The position numbers and the translations under genes were made by a program. Positions 25,410 through 34,781 of a stretch of 64,000 nt of DNA are shown in pieces (position 1 is the first letter of the stretch; every line of letters starts with the position of its first letter). The stretch spans positions 5,361,001-5,425,000 of the forward strand of contig NZ_VIWT01000001.1 of the NCBI RefSeq assembly GCF_007829815.1, given 5' to 3'. The notes beneath the pieces are model-generated. The model was not told the DNA's origin. It saw nothing but the letters and a program-made list of their open reading frames with translations, and searched no databases. Source of the stretch: Kitasatospora viridis. GTDB lineage: Bacteria; Actinomycetota; Actinomycetes; Streptomycetales; Streptomycetaceae.

Positions 25410-26594
25410 ATGGTCGGCGGCGAGGAACGGCCCGGTGCGGCGACGGCCTTGCCCGGCCCCGATCCTGACGGCCCGTCGGATCCCGTCGGCTTGTCGCAGC
25501 CCGTCGGGCTGTGCGCCGACGAGCTGCCGGACGGCCTGGTGATCGCCGACCAGGACGGCCTGGTGGTCTGCTTCAACGCCGCCGCCGCCCGGCTCACCGG
25601 GATCAGCCCGGCCGTCGCGCTGGGCCGCCCGCTGGAGCAGGCGCTGCCGCTGGAGGACCTGGACGGCCGCCGCTGGTGGCCGCTGACCGACCCCTACGGC
25701 GGACTGGCGATCCGCAGCCGGCAGCCGGAGCGCAACCTGCTGCTGCCCGGCTCGAACCGCGAGGTGCTGGTCTCCGCCCGCTACGTCCGCGCCCACCCGC
25801 GGGGCCCGGTGCGCCGCCTGGTGGTGGCGCTGCGCGGCACCGAGGCGCGGCGGCGCACCGAACGGGCGCACGCCGAGCTGATCGCCACCGTGGCGCACGA
25901 GCTGCGCTCGCCGCTGACCAGCGTCAAGGGCTTCACCGCGACCCTGCTGAACAAGTGGGAGAGGTTCACCGACGGCCAGAAGCGGGTGATGCTGGAGACG
26001 GTGAACGCGGACGCCGACCGGGTCACCCGGCTGATCGCCGAACTGCTGGACATCTCCCGGATCGACGCCGGCCGGCTGGAGATCCGCAAGCAGGTGGTGG
26101 ACCTGTCGGCCGCGGTGCGCCGGCAGGTGGCCGGCCGGGTCGCGGCCGGCGTCCCGTCCGCCCGGTTCGACATCCGGCTCGCCGCGGACCTGCCGCAGCA
26201 GTGGGCCGATCCGGACAAGGTGGACCAGGTGCTGGCCAACCTGCTGGAAAACGCGGTGCGGCACGGCGAGGGAACTGTCACCATCGAGGTGGCGCCGGCC
26301 AAGGAGGTCGTCGAGCCCGCCAGCTGGGAGCAGCCGGGCACCGCGCCGAGGTACGTGGAGGGGACGGCGGTGACGGTGAGCGACGAGGGCGGCGGCATCC
26401 CCGAGGAGTCGATGCCCCGCGTCTTCACCCGCTTCTGGCGCGGCTCCAAGCGCGGCGGCACCGGTCTGGGCCTCTACATCGTCAAGGGCATCGTCGAGGC
26501 GCACGGCGGCACCATCCGGATCGACCGGGCCCCCGGGGGCGGCGCGCGGTTCCGATTTATCCTGCCCGCCGGGGTGCCCGAGTTCATGGTCTGA
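25410..26594 (+). CDS. Cytoplasmic PAS-domain sensor histidine kinase
   Basis: A 394-residue kinase without membrane helices. A PAS domain (about 30-115; ELPDGLVIADQDGLVVCFNAAAARLTG) is followed by HisKA with phospho-acceptor His163 in TVAHELRSPLTSVKG, then an ATPase domain with LLENAVRHG (N box), VSDEGGGIPEE (G1) and GGTGLGLYIVKG (G2). ATG 25410 is chosen because GGGAGG lies 6 nt before it; longer starts exist. No response regulator is adjacent, so it is an orphan kinase. Its place between the rRNA methylase and pheS is conserved in related genomes. Confidence 0.88.
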   Translation: MVGGEERPGAATALPGPDPDGPSDPVGLSQPVGLCADELPDGLVIADQDGLVVCFNAAAARLTGISPAVALGRPLEQALPLEDLDGRRWWPLTDPYGGLAIRSRQPERNLLLPGSNREVLVSARYVRAHPRGPVRRLVVALRGTEARRRTERAHAELIATVAHELRSPLTSVKGFTATLLNKWERFTDGQKRVMLETVNADADRVTRLIAELLDISRIDAGRLEIRKQVVDLSAAVRRQVAGRVAAGVPSARFDIRLAADLPQQWADPDKVDQVLANLLENAVRHGEGTVTIEVAPAKEVVEPASWEQPGTAPRYVEGTAVTVSDEGGGIPEESMPRVFTRFWRGSKRGGTGLGLYIVKGIVEAHGGTIRIDRAPGGGARFRFILPAGVPEFMV

Positions 26595-26733
26595 GAGACC
26601 TTCCCCACGGGCCCGGCGGGCTGGTCGTGCCTTTCACAGACATGGGCGACCATCCGGGCCGTGTGCGCTCTGCGACTACACTCGACCTGGTGTAACGCCA
26701 CGGAGACGAGCAGGAGCACGGGAAAACATCGAG

Positions 26734-27855
26734 ATGTCGGCACCCAACAAGTCCTACGACCCGGTTGAGGTCGAGGCATTGAAGCCCGAAGAGGTCGAGC
26801 GCGCCCGTGACGAGGCCGTCGCGGCCTTCGCCGCCGCCGGCAGCCTGGACGAGCTGAAGCAGGCCAAGATCGCGCACACCGGCGACCGTTCCCCGCTCGC
26901 CCTGGCCAACCGGGAGATCGGCGCACTGCCCCCGCAGGCCAAGGCCGCGGCCGGCAAGCTGATCGGCCAGGCCCGCGGCGCGGTGAACAAGGCGCTGGCG
27001 GACCGTCAGGTCGAACTGGAGGCCGAGCGCGACGCCCGGGTGCTGGTCGAGGAGGCGGTGGACGTCACCCTGCCGTACGACCGGCTGCCGCGCGGCGCCC
27101 GCCACCCGCTGACCACGCTGGCCGAGCGGGTCGAGGACACCTTCATCGCGATGGGCTACTCGATCGCCGAGGGCCCCGAGGTCGAGGCCGAGTGGCTCAA
27201 CTTCGACGCGCTGAACCTGGGCCCGGACCACCCGGCCCGCTCGATGCAGGACACCTTCTTCGTGGCGGCCGCCGACGGCTCGCCCGACTCCGGCATGGTG
27301 CTGCGCACCCAGACCTCGCCGGTGCAGATCCGCAGCATGCTGAGCAAGCAGCCGCCGGTCTACGCCGTCGCGCCGGGCCGGGTCTACCGGACCGACGAGC
27401 TGGACGCCACCCACACCCCGGTGTTCCGCCAGGTCGAGGGCATCGCGGTGGACGAGGGCATCACCTTCGCCGACCTCAAGGGCACCATCGAGCTGCTGGT
27501 CTCCAAGCTGATCGGCGACGAGCTGCCGCTGCGCTGGCGGCCCTCGTACTTCCCGTTCACCGAGCCGAGCGCCGAGGTGGACCTGCTCTGCTTCGTCTGC
27601 CGCGGCGAGAGCGTGGGCAACCCGGACCGGCCGTGCCGGACCTGCTCCTCGGAGGGCTGGATCGAGCTCGGCGGCTGCGGCGTGGTCAACCCGCGGGTGC
27701 TGATCGCCTCCGGCGTGGACCCGGAGCGCTACAGCGGGTTCGCCTTCGGCCTGGGCCTGGAGCGGATCCTGATGAACCGTCACAACGTCGCCGACATGCG
27801 CGACATGGTCGAGGGTGACGTGCGTTTCACTCTCCCGTTCGGGGTGGAGATCTGA
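26734..27855 (+). CDS. pheS: Phenylalanyl-tRNA synthetase alpha subunit
   Basis: A 373-residue catalytic subunit of the alpha2-beta2 enzyme that charges tRNA-Phe. An N-terminal coiled-coil arm is followed by the class II core with motif 2 (THTPVFRQVEGIAVDEG) and motif 3 (GFAFGLGLERILMNRHN). A Cys-rich insert FVCRGES-CRTCSSEGW is present, as in many actinobacterial PheS. A TACACT -10-like element lies at 26677-26682. No T-box or Phe-codon leader was seen upstream. It overlaps pheT by one base (TGATG). Confidence 0.97.
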   Translation: MSAPNKSYDPVEVEALKPEEVERARDEAVAAFAAAGSLDELKQAKIAHTGDRSPLALANREIGALPPQAKAAAGKLIGQARGAVNKALADRQVELEAERDARVLVEEAVDVTLPYDRLPRGARHPLTTLAERVEDTFIAMGYSIAEGPEVEAEWLNFDALNLGPDHPARSMQDTFFVAAADGSPDSGMVLRTQTSPVQIRSMLSKQPPVYAVAPGRVYRTDELDATHTPVFRQVEGIAVDEGITFADLKGTIELLVSKLIGDELPLRWRPSYFPFTEPSAEVDLLCFVCRGESVGNPDRPCRTCSSEGWIELGGCGVVNPRVLIASGVDPERYSGFAFGLGLERILMNRHNVADMRDMVEGDVRFTLPFGVEI

Positions 27856-30392
27856 TGCGCGTCCCGCTTTCCTGGCTGCGCGAGTACGTCGACCTGCCGG
27901 AGTCGGTGACCGGCCGCGAGGTCGCCGAGAAGCTGATCCGGGCCGGTCTGGAGGTGGAGACCGTCGAGCAGCTCGGCGGCGACCTCAAGGGCCCGCTGGT
28001 GGTCGGCGAGGTGCTCTCGATCGAGGAGCTGACCGGGTTCAAGAAGCCGATCCGGTACTGCATGGTCAACGTCGGCGAGGCGAACGGCACCGGCGAGCCG
28101 CAGGAGATCGTCTGCGGCGCCCGCAACTTCGCGGTCGGCGACAAGGTGGTCGTGGTGCTGCCCGGCGCCGTGCTGCCCGGCCCGTTCCCGATCGCCGCCC
28201 GGCAGACCTACGGCCGCACCTCGGCCGGCATGATCTGCTCCTCCCGCGAGCTCGGCATGGGCGACACTGCGTCTGATTCTCTTGGGGGCGACGGCATCAT
28301 CGTGCTGCCGCCGGAGTACGCCCCCGGCACCGACGCGGTCGAGCTGCTCCAGCTGGTCGACGAGGTGCTGGACATCGCCGTCACCCCGGACCGCGGCTAC
28401 TGCCTGTCGATGCGCGGGGTGGCCCGGGAGGCGGCCGCCGCCTTCGGGCTGCCGCTGGCCGACCCGGCGCTGCTCGACGTGCCGCCGGCCAACTCCTACG
28501 GCTACCTGGTGAAGATCGCCGACCCGGTCGGCTGCGACCGCTTCGTGGCCCGCACCGTGGTCGGCATCGACCCGGCCGCCAAGTCGCCGATCTGGCTCCA
28601 GCGCCGGCTGCAGAAGATGCACGTGCGCCCGATCTCGCTGACCGTCGACATCACCAACTACGTGATGCTTGAGGTCGGCCAGCCGCTGCACGCCTACGAC
28701 CGCGCCCGGGTCGACGGCCCGATCACGGTCCGCCGGGCCGAGCCCGGCGAGGTGCTCACCACGCTGGACGGGCAGAAGCGCGAGCTCGCCGCCGAGGACC
28801 TGCTGATCTGCGACAACTCCGGCCCGATCGGGCTGGCCGGCGTCATGGGCGGGGCCTCCACCGAGATCCTCGACCCGGTGGCCGACCCGGAGACCGGCCA
28901 GGTCACCGGCAGTACCGAGGTGATCATCGAGGCCGCGCACTTCGACCCGGTCGCGATCGCCCGCACCGCCAAGCGGCACAAGCTGCCCTCCGAGGCCTCC
29001 AAGCGCTTCGAGCGCGGCGTGGACCCGGAGGCCGCCCGGGCCGCCGCCCAGCGCGCGGTGGACCTGCTGGTGCTGATCGCCGGCGGCACCGCCGAGGCGG
29101 GCGTCACCGACATCGTCGGCCCGCAGCCGGTGCGCACCATCACCATCGCCGCCGACCTGCCGGACCGGGTCGCGGGCACCGCCTACGGCCGGGAGACGGT
29201 CGCCCGCCGGCTCCAGGAAGTGGGCTGCACGGTGGTCGGCGCCGACCTGCTGGAGGTCACCCCGCCCAGCTGGCGCCCCGACCTGACCGACCCCAATGAC
29301 CTGGCGGAGGAGGTCATCCGGCTGGAGGGCTACGACAACGTGCCCGCCCGGATGCCCCAGGTGCCGCCGGGCCAGGGCCTCACCCCCGCCCAGCGGACGC
29401 ACCGCCGGATCGGGGTGGCGCTGGCCGGCGCCGGCTACGTCGAGGTCAACAACTACCCGTTCCTCGGCGACCAGGCCTTCGACGAGCTGGGTCTGGCGGC
29501 GGACGACGTCCGCCGGCGCACCGTCAAGCTGGTCAACCCGCTGAACGACGAGGAGCCGGCGCTGCGCACCACGCTGCTGCCGGGCCTGCTCGGCGCGGTG
29601 CGGCGCAACATCGGCCGGGGCAACACCGACCTGGCCGTGTTCGAGACCGGGCTGGTCTTCCTGCCCGAGGCCGAGCCGAAGGTCGCCCCGCGTCCGGCCG
29701 TGGACCGGCGCCCGAGCGAGGCGGAGCTGGCCGAGCTGAACGCCGCGCTGCCCGCGCAGCCGCGCCACGTCGCGGTCGCACTGGCCGGTGAGCGGCTGCC
29801 CTCCGGCTGGTGGGGCAAGGGCGGGCAGGCCGGCTGGGCCGACGCCGTGCAGGCCGCCCGCGCGGTGGCCGCGGCCGCCGGCGTCGAGCTGACGGTCCGT
29901 CCGGGCCAGGCCGCGCCGTGGCACCCGGGCCGCTGTGCCGAGCTGCTGGTGGCGGGCACCGAGCGGGTGGTCGGCCACGCCGGCGAGCTGCACCCGCGGG
30001 TGGTCAAGGCGCTGCACCTGCCCGAGCGCACCTCGGTGATGGAGCTGGACGTGGACGCGCTGACCGCCGACGGCGAGCAGCTGGTGCAGGGTCCGACCGT
30101 CTCCGGCTACCCGGTGGCGACCCAGGACGTGGCGCTGATCGTGGACGGCTCGGTGCCGGCCGCCGCGGTGGAGGCCGCGCTGCGCGACGGCGCGGGCGAG
30201 CTGCTGGAGGCGATCCGGCTGTTCGACGTCTTCACCGGCGAGCAGGTCGGCGAGGGCAAGAAGTCGCTGGCCTACGCGCTGCGGTTCCGGGCGACCGACC
30301 GCACGCTGACCGCGGACGAGGCCTCGGCCGCCCGCGAGGCCGCCGTCGCCGTCGCGCAGGAGCGCACCGGCGCGGTGCTCCGCGGCGTCTGA
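27855..30392 (+). CDS. pheT: Phenylalanyl-tRNA synthetase beta subunit
   Basis: An 845-residue beta subunit with the tRNA-binding OB domain (about 40-150), B3/B4 editing domain (RFVARTVVGIDP, LTVDITNYVMLEVGQPLHAYD), B5 domain (ERGVDPEAARAA), catalytic-like core and a C-terminal FDX-ACB anticodon domain (YPVATQDVALIVDGSV). It is translationally coupled to pheS. Residues 138-144 are encoded by codons ending in T or G that stand out against the GC-rich background. A 21-bp hairpin follows the stop. Confidence 0.96.
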   Translation: MRVPLSWLREYVDLPESVTGREVAEKLIRAGLEVETVEQLGGDLKGPLVVGEVLSIEELTGFKKPIRYCMVNVGEANGTGEPQEIVCGARNFAVGDKVVVVLPGAVLPGPFPIAARQTYGRTSAGMICSSRELGMGDTASDSLGGDGIIVLPPEYAPGTDAVELLQLVDEVLDIAVTPDRGYCLSMRGVAREAAAAFGLPLADPALLDVPPANSYGYLVKIADPVGCDRFVARTVVGIDPAAKSPIWLQRRLQKMHVRPISLTVDITNYVMLEVGQPLHAYDRARVDGPITVRRAEPGEVLTTLDGQKRELAAEDLLICDNSGPIGLAGVMGGASTEILDPVADPETGQVTGSTEVIIEAAHFDPVAIARTAKRHKLPSEASKRFERGVDPEAARAAAQRAVDLLVLIAGGTAEAGVTDIVGPQPVRTITIAADLPDRVAGTAYGRETVARRLQEVGCTVVGADLLEVTPPSWRPDLTDPNDLAEEVIRLEGYDNVPARMPQVPPGQGLTPAQRTHRRIGVALAGAGYVEVNNYPFLGDQAFDELGLAADDVRRRTVKLVNPLNDEEPALRTTLLPGLLGAVRRNIGRGNTDLAVFETGLVFLPEAEPKVAPRPAVDRRPSEAELAELNAALPAQPRHVAVALAGERLPSGWWGKGGQAGWADAVQAARAVAAAAGVELTVRPGQAAPWHPGRCAELLVAGTERVVGHAGELHPRVVKALHLPERTSVMELDVDALTADGEQLVQGPTVSGYPVATQDVALIVDGSVPAAAVEAALRDGAGELLEAIRLFDVFTGEQVGEGKKSLAYALRFRATDRTLTADEASAAREAAVAVAQERTGAVLRGV

Positions 30393-30401
30393 CGCACCGG
30401 T

Positions 30402-30447
30402 AGAACGCGAGTGGGCCCCGGCTGTCGCCGGGGCCCACTCGCGTTCT
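30402..30447. terminator. Bidirectional terminator after pheST
   Basis: Arms 30402-30422 and 30427-30447 form a perfect 21-bp stem with a TGTC loop, the longest in the window, between pheT and the convergent GT87 gene. Confidence 0.92.
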
Positions 30448-30458
30448 CGGACGGCCGG

Positions 30459-31706
30459 TCAGTCCAGGGCGGGTGCCGGGACGGCCTCCTGGTGCGGCAT
30501 CCGGACTCCGGCGGCCGGCGCGGGCCGGGGGGCCAGGGCGAGGGCGAGGAAGCTGAGCAGCGCGCAGACCGGGTAGCACCAGTCGAGGGCGATCAGGTAC
30601 CAGGGCACGGCGTGGCCGCTCGCGACGTGCGCGGCGGCGTGGCCGGCGGCCGGCACCAGCCAGCTCCCGGTGGCGGCCAGCCAGGCGCCGATCGCCAGCC
30701 GCCCGACCGCGGAGTGCCGGGCCGGGCCGTGCACCAGGCAGATCAGCGTGGGCAGGAACCAGACCCAGTGGTGGCTCCAGGAGATCGGGCTGTAGAGCAG
30801 CCCGAGCAGCTGGGTGACCACCAGGACGGCCAGCGCCTCGCCGTGCCGGGCGGCGGTGCGCAGGGCCGGTGCGGCGGCCAGCGCCATGCCCAGCGCCAGC
30901 GCGCACCAGAGCGGCGACATGCCGCCGTCGTGGCCCAGGGTGCGGGCCAGCGCGCCGCGCAGCGACTGGTTCTCGAAGGAGGCCACCTGGCCTATCCGGC
31001 TCGGGTCGCCGAGCAGCTCGAACCAGTAGCGGTGGCTCTCCGCCGGGTCGACCGCCCAGGCCACCCCGACGGTGGCGAAGAACACGACGGCCGACCAGCA
31101 GGCGGCCCGCCACTGACGGGTGACCAGGAAGTACAGGCCGGTGATGGCGGGGACCAGCTTGACCCCGGCCGCGACCGCCACGCCCGCGCCGGCCGCGAGG
31201 GAGCGGCCGTAGGTGATGCCGGCGAGCACCACGGCGGCCAGCACCAGGTCGATCTGGCCGAGGTCCAGGCCGTGCTTGACCGGCTCCAGCCAGAGCGCCA
31301 GGGCGAACCAGAGCATGGCGTGCCGCCGCTGGTGGCCGCGGCCGAGCAGCCGGAAGGAGCAGTGCACCAGCAGCGCCAGCGAGGCCAGCGAGAGCAGCTG
31401 CCAGACGGTGGCGGCCGCTGCCCAGGGCAGCGCGGACAGCGGCAGGAACAGCAGCGCGGCGAACGGAGGGTAGGTGAACGGCAGTTGCGCCGCATTGGGG
31501 TCGGCGCGGTGCAGCACGAAGTCGTAGAGCCGGCCGTGCAGCAGGCTGGGCGCGCCCTGGTAGTAGACCTTCAGGTCGAACATGTCGGTGGCCAGCACGG
31601 TGAGCACCAGGTGCACCGCCAGCGAGCCGGCCAGGATCCAGCCGGCCCGGCGCAGCAGCACCGCCCAGGTCGAGGCGAGCCGCCCCGGCGGCGAGGTTGT
31701 GAGCAC
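30459..31706 (-). CDS. Polytopic GT87 mannosyltransferase-like protein
   Basis: A protein of about 415 residues with some ten membrane helices. FDLKVYYQGAPSLLHGRLYDF after the first helix holds the conserved Asp of polyprenyl-phosphate-dependent GT-C enzymes, and FTYPPFAALLFLPLSALPW follows. GT87 members add alpha-mannose or arabinofuranose to lipid-linked glycans at the outer face of the membrane. GTG 31706 is preferred because GAAAGG lies 6 nt upstream; ATG 31733 would add nine residues. Acceptor unknown. Confidence 0.78.
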   Translation of the reverse strand: MLTTSPPGRLASTWAVLLRRAGWILAGSLAVHLVLTVLATDMFDLKVYYQGAPSLLHGRLYDFVLHRADPNAAQLPFTYPPFAALLFLPLSALPWAAAATVWQLLSLASLALLVHCSFRLLGRGHQRRHAMLWFALALWLEPVKHGLDLGQIDLVLAAVVLAGITYGRSLAAGAGVAVAAGVKLVPAITGLYFLVTRQWRAACWSAVVFFATVGVAWAVDPAESHRYWFELLGDPSRIGQVASFENQSLRGALARTLGHDGGMSPLWCALALGMALAAAPALRTAARHGEALAVLVVTQLLGLLYSPISWSHHWVWFLPTLICLVHGPARHSAVGRLAIGAWLAATGSWLVPAAGHAAAHVASGHAVPWYLIALDWCYPVCALLSFLALALAPRPAPAAGVRMPHQEAVPAPALD

Positions 31707-31788
31707 AGTGGGCCTTTCCCGATCCCCGAACACCCGCGCGTACGGTGGCTGCCATTCGTCGGGAAACCACCTTACCCACCGGAACGGC

Positions 31789-31836
31789 CCGGGCCGTCCG
31801 CCTCCGTCCCGGGCGGGACGGACACGGACGGCCCGG
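31789..31836 (-). terminator. Nested hairpin after the hydroxybutyryl-CoA dehydrogenase gene
   Basis: Outer 12-bp arms 31789-31800 and 31825-31836 enclose a second 8-bp hairpin (31803-31822). It lies 12 bp past the dehydrogenase stop, on its downstream side. Confidence 0.75.
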
Positions 31837-31848
31837 TGCTGCGCAGGC

Positions 31849-32718
31849 TCAGGCGGTGGCGGTGTAGTCGTAGAAGCCGCGGCCGGACTTGCGGCCCAGC
31901 AGGCCCGCGTCGACCATCCGGGAGAGCAGCGGGGGAGCGGCGAACAGCGGCTCCTTGAACTCCTCGTACATCGAGTCGGCGATCGAGACGATGGTGTCCA
32001 GGCCGATCAGGTCGCACAGCCGCAGCGGGCCCATCGGGTGGGCGCAGCCGGCCTCCATGCCCTTGTCGATGTCAGCGGCGGTGGCCACCCCGGACTCGAA
32101 CATCCGCACGGCGGAGAGCAGGTAGGGCACCAGCAGCGCGTTCACCACGAAGCCGGCCCGGTCGCGGGCCCGGATCGGCTCCTTGCCGAGCACCTCGACC
32201 GCGAAGGACTCGGTCCGCGCGGTGGTCTCGGCGGAGGTGGTCAGGGTCGGGATCACCTCGACCAGCTTCTGCACCGGCGCGGGGTTGAAGAAGTGCAGGC
32301 CGATCACCTGCTCCGGGCGGCTGGTCGCGGCGGCGAGCTTGACGATCGGGATCGAGGAGGTGTTGGAGGCCAGGATCGCGTCGCGGCGGGTGACCACCTG
32401 GTCCAGGGTCTGGAAGATCTGGACCTTGATCTCCTCGATCTCGGCGACCGCCTCGACCACCAGGTCGCGGTCGGCGAACTCGGCCAGCTCGGTGGTGAAG
32501 CCGATCCGGCCCAGCGCCTCGTCGCGCTGCTCGACGGTGAGCTTGCCGCGCTTGACGGCGGTGTCCAGCGAGTTCGTGATCCGGGCCCGGCCGGCCTCCA
32601 GGGCGGTGGCACTCGCCTCCGAGACCAGCACGTCCAGCCCGGACCGGGCGAAGACCTCGGCGATGCCCGACCCCATGAGGCCGCAACCGATCACTCCGAC
32701 GCGCGAGATGTCGCTCAC
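31849..32718 (-). CDS. 3-hydroxybutyryl-CoA dehydrogenase
   Basis: A 289-residue NAD(P)-dependent enzyme oxidising or reducing short 3-hydroxyacyl-CoA esters. The Rossmann motif is VGVIGCGLMGSGIAEVFA. SNTSSIPIVKLAAATSRPEQVIGLHFFNPAPV supplies the catalytic His and Asn region, and the C-terminal domain (RAGFVVNALLVPYLLSAV, GCAHPMGPLRLCDLIGLD) is complete. It may feed butyryl-CoA or polyhydroxybutyrate metabolism. No partner thiolase or crotonase is near, so it stands alone. The start is GTG. Confidence 0.92.
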   Translation of the reverse strand: MSDISRVGVIGCGLMGSGIAEVFARSGLDVLVSEASATALEAGRARITNSLDTAVKRGKLTVEQRDEALGRIGFTTELAEFADRDLVVEAVAEIEEIKVQIFQTLDQVVTRRDAILASNTSSIPIVKLAAATSRPEQVIGLHFFNPAPVQKLVEVIPTLTTSAETTARTESFAVEVLGKEPIRARDRAGFVVNALLVPYLLSAVRMFESGVATAADIDKGMEAGCAHPMGPLRLCDLIGLDTIVSIADSMYEEFKEPLFAAPPLLSRMVDAGLLGRKSGRGFYDYTATA

Positions 32719-32976
32719 TCAACTTGCCTTTCCCGATGCCGGCCCAGCGGGATCGCCGCTCGACCGTTGACGCAGGACCGTGTCGCTCGACCGTACTACC
32801 TGGTAGAGCCCGGTGGGGCGGCGCCCCGACAGTTCGTCCGCTGAGCCGTCCGGGTGAGGGCGGCGGGCCGGCCCGTGTGGCCAGGTGTGCCGGGTGGGAG
32901 CGGCGAGCATGCTGTTGCGGACACCACGCGGGGACCGCACAGCAGCCCGCGGAACGCGACGCGGGAGGGAGCGGCG

Positions 32977-33795
32977 ATGCGCACCGGCACGCTGGAGGGA
33001 CAGGTGGCCCTGGTGACCGGCGCCGGCCGGGGGATCGGGCGGGAGATCGCGCTCGGCCTGGCCGCCGAGGGGATGGCGGTGGGGCTGGTCGGCCGGACCC
33101 TGGAGTCGCTGACCGGGACCCTCAAGGCCTGCGTCAAGGAGGGCGCCCGGGGGATCGCGGTGACCGCCGACGTGGCCCGGCCCGGCGCGGTCCGGGAGGC
33201 GGTGCGCAGCGTGGAGCGCGACCTCGGGCCGATCGACCTGCTGGTCAACAACGCCGGGCAGGTGGACCGGGCCGAGGTGCCGATCTGGGAGGTCGACCCG
33301 GGCCAGTGGTGGCAGGTGGTGGAGGTGAACCTGCGCGGGCCGTTCAACCTGATGCGCAGCGTGCTGCCCGGCATGGTGGAGCGGCGCCGGGGCCGGATCC
33401 TCAACCTGAACTCGGGCTTCGCGGTGCGCCCCGACGGCCACTACACGGCCTACGCCACCTCCAAGGGCGCGCTGCTCCAGCTCTCCGACAACATCGCCGA
33501 CTCGCTGGCCGAGCACCACGTGGTGGTGCTGGACATCAGTCCCGGCGCGGTGGCCACCGACATGACTGCCGGGATGCCGATGTTCGCCGGGATGAAGGAG
33601 TGGAACAGCATCCCGTACATGGTCGCGGTCGCGGTGGACGCGGCCCGGGGGCGGTTCGACGCGCTGCACGGGCGGTTCCTGCACGCGGGGCGGGACGACC
33701 TGGAGCAGTTGGTGGCCGCGGCCGAGCGGATCCGGGCGCTGGACGCCCGGACCCTGCGGCTGCGGTCCTACGGGGACGACGACCCGCTGAGTTGA
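32977..33795 (+). CDS. Short-chain dehydrogenase/reductase
   Basis: A 272-residue classical SDR. The cofactor loop is VTGAGRGIGREI, the NNAG motif is LVNNAGQVDRAEV, and the catalytic Ser-Tyr-Lys set lies in NLNSGFAVRP and YTAYATSKGALLQ. ATG 32977 has GGGAGGGA 7-8 nt upstream and removes 41 unlikely residues. SDRs reduce many carbonyls, so the substrate is unknown. The gene is isolated, ending 7 bp from the convergent deacetylase-like gene. Confidence 0.87.
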   Translation: MRTGTLEGQVALVTGAGRGIGREIALGLAAEGMAVGLVGRTLESLTGTLKACVKEGARGIAVTADVARPGAVREAVRSVERDLGPIDLLVNNAGQVDRAEVPIWEVDPGQWWQVVEVNLRGPFNLMRSVLPGMVERRRGRILNLNSGFAVRPDGHYTAYATSKGALLQLSDNIADSLAEHHVVVLDISPGAVATDMTAGMPMFAGMKEWNSIPYMVAVAVDAARGRFDALHGRFLHAGRDDLEQLVAAAERIRALDARTLRLRSYGDDDPLS

Positions 33796-33802
33796 CGGCG
33801 GC

Positions 33803-34681
33803 TCAGGTGGCGGCGCACAGCCGACTGGCCGTCACCGCGGTGAGGCCGCGCTCGCGCAGCCCGTCCAGCACGGCGGGCAGCGCGTCCACCGTGCCCTGGT
33901 GGCCCATGTGCAGGGCGACGATCGAGCCGGGCTTGACCGCGCCGAGGATCCGGCGCTGCACCGCGTCCGCGCCCGGGTCGGCGTAGTCGCGCGGGTCCAG
34001 GTCGAAGGAGAGCAGGTGTTCGTAGCCGGCCCGGCGGGCCTGCTCCTTGACCTGGCTGGTGGCGAACTGCGCCTCGGAGGGCCGGAACCAGCGGCCGATC
34101 GAGCCGGTGAGCGCCTTCAGCCGGTCGGCGCAGGCGGTGATCTCGGCGTAGGCCTGGTCCGGGGACATGGAGGAGATGTCCAGGTGGTTCTGGGTGTGGT
34201 TGCCCAGCTCGTGGCCGCCGTCCAGGATCCGCCGGGCCAGCTGCGGCTGCTGGTCCAGCCAGCTGCCGACGGCGAGCACGGTGAGCTGGGCGCCGTGCTG
34301 CTCGGCGGCGGTCAGCAGGGCGAGCGCGAGCGCGGGGTCGCCCTGGCCGTGGAAGGTGAGCGCCACCTGGGGACGGTCGCGCGGTCCGGTGACCACCTCC
34401 TGCGGGGTGCCGGGGGCCAGCGGTGGCTGCTCGGCGGCCGGGGAGGGGCTGGGTGGCTGGGTCGGGGAGGGGGCGGCCGGGCTCCCGGTCACGTGCGGGA
34501 ACAGGTTCGGGGAGAGCGGGGAGCCGGTGGCCGCGGGTCGGGTCGGGGCGGCGGTGGCGGGGTGCGGCCCGCCGGCTGCGGTGGCGGCCTCCCGGCCGCA
34601 GCCGGCCAGCAGACCGCCGGTCGCCGTCAGGGTGGCCAGCTGGGCGGAGGTGCGCAGGATGCTGCGTCGGTCGACTGTCAT
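33803..34681 (-). CDS. Polysaccharide deacetylase-like lipoprotein with altered metal motif
   Basis: A 292-residue exported protein. DRRSILR followed by LTATGGLLAGC gives a twin-arginine-like signal with a lipobox. A Pro/Thr-rich linker reaches to about residue 100 and a NodB-like domain follows. Motif 1, normally TFDDGP, reads TFHGQGD (109-115), so the catalytic and metal-binding Asp pair is gone. Motif 2 is kept as GNHTQNH, and later blocks (RWFRPSEAQF, IVALHMG) are recognisable. It may bind rather than deacetylate glycans, or use other residues. It lies 100 bp downstream of the GH13 gene on the same strand. Confidence 0.82.
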   Translation of the reverse strand: MTVDRRSILRTSAQLATLTATGGLLAGCGREAATAAGGPHPATAAPTRPAATGSPLSPNLFPHVTGSPAAPSPTQPPSPSPAAEQPPLAPGTPQEVVTGPRDRPQVALTFHGQGDPALALALLTAAEQHGAQLTVLAVGSWLDQQPQLARRILDGGHELGNHTQNHLDISSMSPDQAYAEITACADRLKALTGSIGRWFRPSEAQFATSQVKEQARRAGYEHLLSFDLDPRDYADPGADAVQRRILGAVKPGSIVALHMGHQGTVDALPAVLDGLRERGLTAVTASRLCAAT

Positions 34682-34781
34682 CGCGAATCAGCATAAATAG
34701 GGTGGAACCGGACAGCCATCCAGAGCCGACGGCGCGTCAGCTGTCGGTGGGTCAACTTTTGGTCACGTACCTGACCCGGTG

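Noticed and set aside
26595..26733. Possible T-box or Phe attenuator before pheS
   Set aside because: The gap is only 139 bp, with no T-box sequence, no Phe-rich leader peptide and no terminator-antiterminator pair.
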